A DNA stretch of 64,000 bases from Linnemannia hyalina (lineage: Eukaryota; Mortierellomycota; Mortierellomycetes; Mortierellales; Mortierellaceae): positions 2,108,001 through 2,172,000 of the forward strand of contig JAHRHY010000007.1 in assembly GCA_019671135.1 (NCBI GenBank), read 5' to 3'. Positions 62,218 through 64,000 of this stretch are shown one piece after another. The notes under the pieces are model-generated. The model was not told the origin of the DNA. It worked only from the letters and a program-made list of their open reading frames with translations, and did no database searches. The translations under genes were made by a program, and so were the position numbers. The first letter of the stretch is position 1. Each line of letters begins with the position of its first letter.

Positions 62218-62470
62218 TTGTTCAATTATGAAAAGGTTTTCAATCGTTCAGCCCTTGAGTGTTGGTTTATTTTTTTCCTTCGCAGAATGACAATGGCGGG
62301 TCGCTGTGTAGATTGGCACGCATGTTCAATTACAAAAATAATATCTGCCTTGACCAAAAGATTCGTGGAAAATTGGGTGAAAAAGGTCTGCGATGAGCAC
62401 CCTGTGTAGGTCGTCTCTAAAGAATCTTTCATTGGTGTAGCGCATGTTCAAATACGAAAAGAATATCTTT
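62218..62470 (+). repeat. Three degenerate direct repeats in the gene-poor region
   Basis: Related blocks begin at 62218 (TGTTCAATTATGAAAA), 62323 (TGTTCAATTACAAAAA) and 62445 (TGTTCAAATACGAAAA). The second and third continue with ATATCT after a few bases. Each is preceded 10-16 bp upstream by a GTATAGG or GTGTAG element. Spacing is about 105 and 122 bp. Confidence 0.6.
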
Positions 62471-64000
62471 TAATGACAGCATGTTTGCTCGAAGGAGTTT
62501 TCTGCAGGAAACCAGGCTAACATAAGAAGGATGGAAAAAAGGAAGGAAGTAGCAAACATGGCCAATGGTAGTTGACAAGGTAACCAAAGAATGGACTCTT
62601 TTGTCCGCGGATGAGTGTCTACACTTTCTCTTTGTGCAAGTTTACTTTCTGTTCAGTCATTTAAAGAAAGTAAAAAGAAAGAAAAAGAATGGGCATCCAA
62701 TCAGGATGCCAGCTTGTCACTCCTTCCTATTTTTGTTTCTTTTGAGAAGCCTTCCATTAAACTTGGAGTTGGAGAGTGTGCGCATTAGAAAAGACAAACA
62801 AAGAAAAATCAAGGGTGCTTGGTTGTGTACGAAGGATGGAGTACCAGGTGGTGATGATGTCGATGACGGAATCCGATCAGAAATGAATGCAGAAGAGAGG
62901 GCCGTGATCGCATTGAGAAAAGGGAGGGAAGGGGCAGAGACATCTGATTCGTCAACAAAAAAAATATCAACAATGAAAAGGAGTGAAGAGAGGACGATCC
63001 TGGGGTGACGATGGATCTGATGATGCTGGTGGTGATGATCGATGTCAACAATTAGGAATAAGGGATTCGCCTTTTTTAAACTCTGTCACTTTGATGGGAA
63101 TGTCAGGATTGGATACACACACATGCATATGATAGACAGACACGTTGCTGACCGCTTGTCTGGGCTTATGGCATTGCAGGCATAAGGAGCGTGAGATGTA
63201 GCTCTTGCATAAGAAAGTGAGAAAGAGGGAGGAGGTAGGAAACAGTCGTGTCTACTTGAATGGTACTCCCATCCTTTCCTATCTACTCTTCTGCAACTAT
63301 GAATACCCAGTTGAACCAGGCTGTAGCTGCTCCAATACCTGCACGTCTTGTTAGATCAGCAACATGCATTATGAATGTGAGCTACAATACCAAATCCCTA
63401 TAGTCCCCAGTTGCCTGAGGCTGTTCAAAAGATCATCATTCCCATTCAAACTCTCTTTTCTCCTCGCTTTTTCTCTCTTCTCGCAAAAGTTTGGGTTCCT
63501 TTTCGTTTTGCTGAAACAATATAGGCGAGAGGAAGGGAGGCTCGCTAAGTTCGACTTTTTGTTCGGCACCCACATCTACTAACATCTCTGAAACAGAAGG
63601 GCTAAAACGATAAAATAGAAAACCAAAGCCCGCACTCGGCGATAATTTTTTTATCCCGCCTTTTTTCTTTTCTACACTTCTTTTTTTTTATTGTCAACCA
63701 CTCCCCCTAATACACCGCCACAGAGTGGCTGTTACCCACTGTCATCCTCATTGCCATCCTGTCCCCAACAAAATGATGAAGAGAGCGTGCATGGGGATGA
63801 AAGAGATGGATGAAGATGTGAAAGAGGGTGTGATAGGAAGATGATGGTGCAAGGTGTCCTCCTTTTCTACCACAGTACTACCGAAGCATTGACCATCATC
63901 CCCTTCCTCGGCGGAGATGTAGATTAAGTATCTTTGTACCAAAAATCAAGGCCCAAAAGGGTACCTTTACCAACCTACGAATCCTCTAGGGAAGCCAAAG

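Larger units (their letters stand above)
56287..64000. other. 7.7-kb gene-poor right end
   Basis: I find no gene I can support in this stretch, although the rest of the window averages a gene every 3-4 kb. It contains GAA, CT and CAGA microsatellites, CTG-rich DNA (58829-58858), a TATA-like string (62030-62038), degenerate direct repeats (62218-62470), and scattered short open frames, the longest being 59570-60517 on the minus strand. It could be promoter or 5' UTR DNA for a gene beyond the window, a noncoding transcript, or decayed sequence. Confidence 0.5.

Noticed and set aside
62565..63008. 147-aa plus-strand frame
   Set aside because: Lys-rich low-complexity content without family resemblance; likely chance.

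Overview
The window reads as nuclear DNA of an early-diverging filamentous fungus. This is inferred from dense protein genes with many short GT..AG introns (mostly 70-150 bp), AATAAA-type 3' ends, long low-complexity Gln/Asn/Ser/His tracts, and a family of large intronless F-box/LRR-like proteins. A Mortierella-like Mucoromycota species is my best guess, but no marker gene here proves it. I see no rRNA, tRNA, CRISPR, viral or transposase gene.

Layout. 0.15-2.3 kb: autophagy scaffold ATG17 (+). 2.5-7.7 kb: cohesin subunit SMC3 (+, 17 exons). 8.2-12.1 kb: a PIF1-type DNA helicase with a long disordered N-terminus (+). 12.9-15.7 kb: phosphatidate cytidylyltransferase CDS1 (+) with one unusually long intron. 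15.9-17.7 kb: an F-box-like protein (+). 18.1-20.5 kb: an F-box fragment and a full-length F-box/LRR-like gene (-). 20.7-23.2 kb: an FAD-dependent monooxygenase with an 11-nt microexon (-). 24.5-25.4 kb: TMA16 (-), head-to-head with a SIR2/SIRT1-type sirtuin (25.9-29.6 kb, +). 30.0-34.8 kb: a very large C2H2 zinc-finger protein (-). 37.0-38.1 kb: two small predicted secreted or membrane proteins (+). 38.8-43.4 kb: a calpain-7/PalB-type cysteine protease with MIT and C2-like regions (-, 14 exons). 44.0-49.4 kb: a tandem array of three F-box/LRR-like copies (+), of which only the middle one is intact. 50.0-52.7 kb: a PQ-loop transporter (+). 53.2-56.3 kb: an unrecognised Ser/His-rich coiled-coil protein (-). 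56.3-64 kb: about 7.7 kb with no gene I can support.

The genes do not form one pathway. They are ordinary eukaryotic housekeeping genes (autophagy, cohesion, helicase, phospholipid synthesis, translation-associated factor, sirtuin, vacuolar transport, calpain) with a lineage-expanding F-box family inserted at two places. I rebuilt exon joins by hand from GT/AG sites, phase and family motifs; each multi-exon CDS listed sums to a multiple of three. The most distinctive signals are the F-box duplication and decay cluster, the microexons, a seven-copy 36-bp repeat in the helicase, stop codons that lie inside AATAAA signals, and the large gene-poor right end. I found no clear case of a new multi-gene system.
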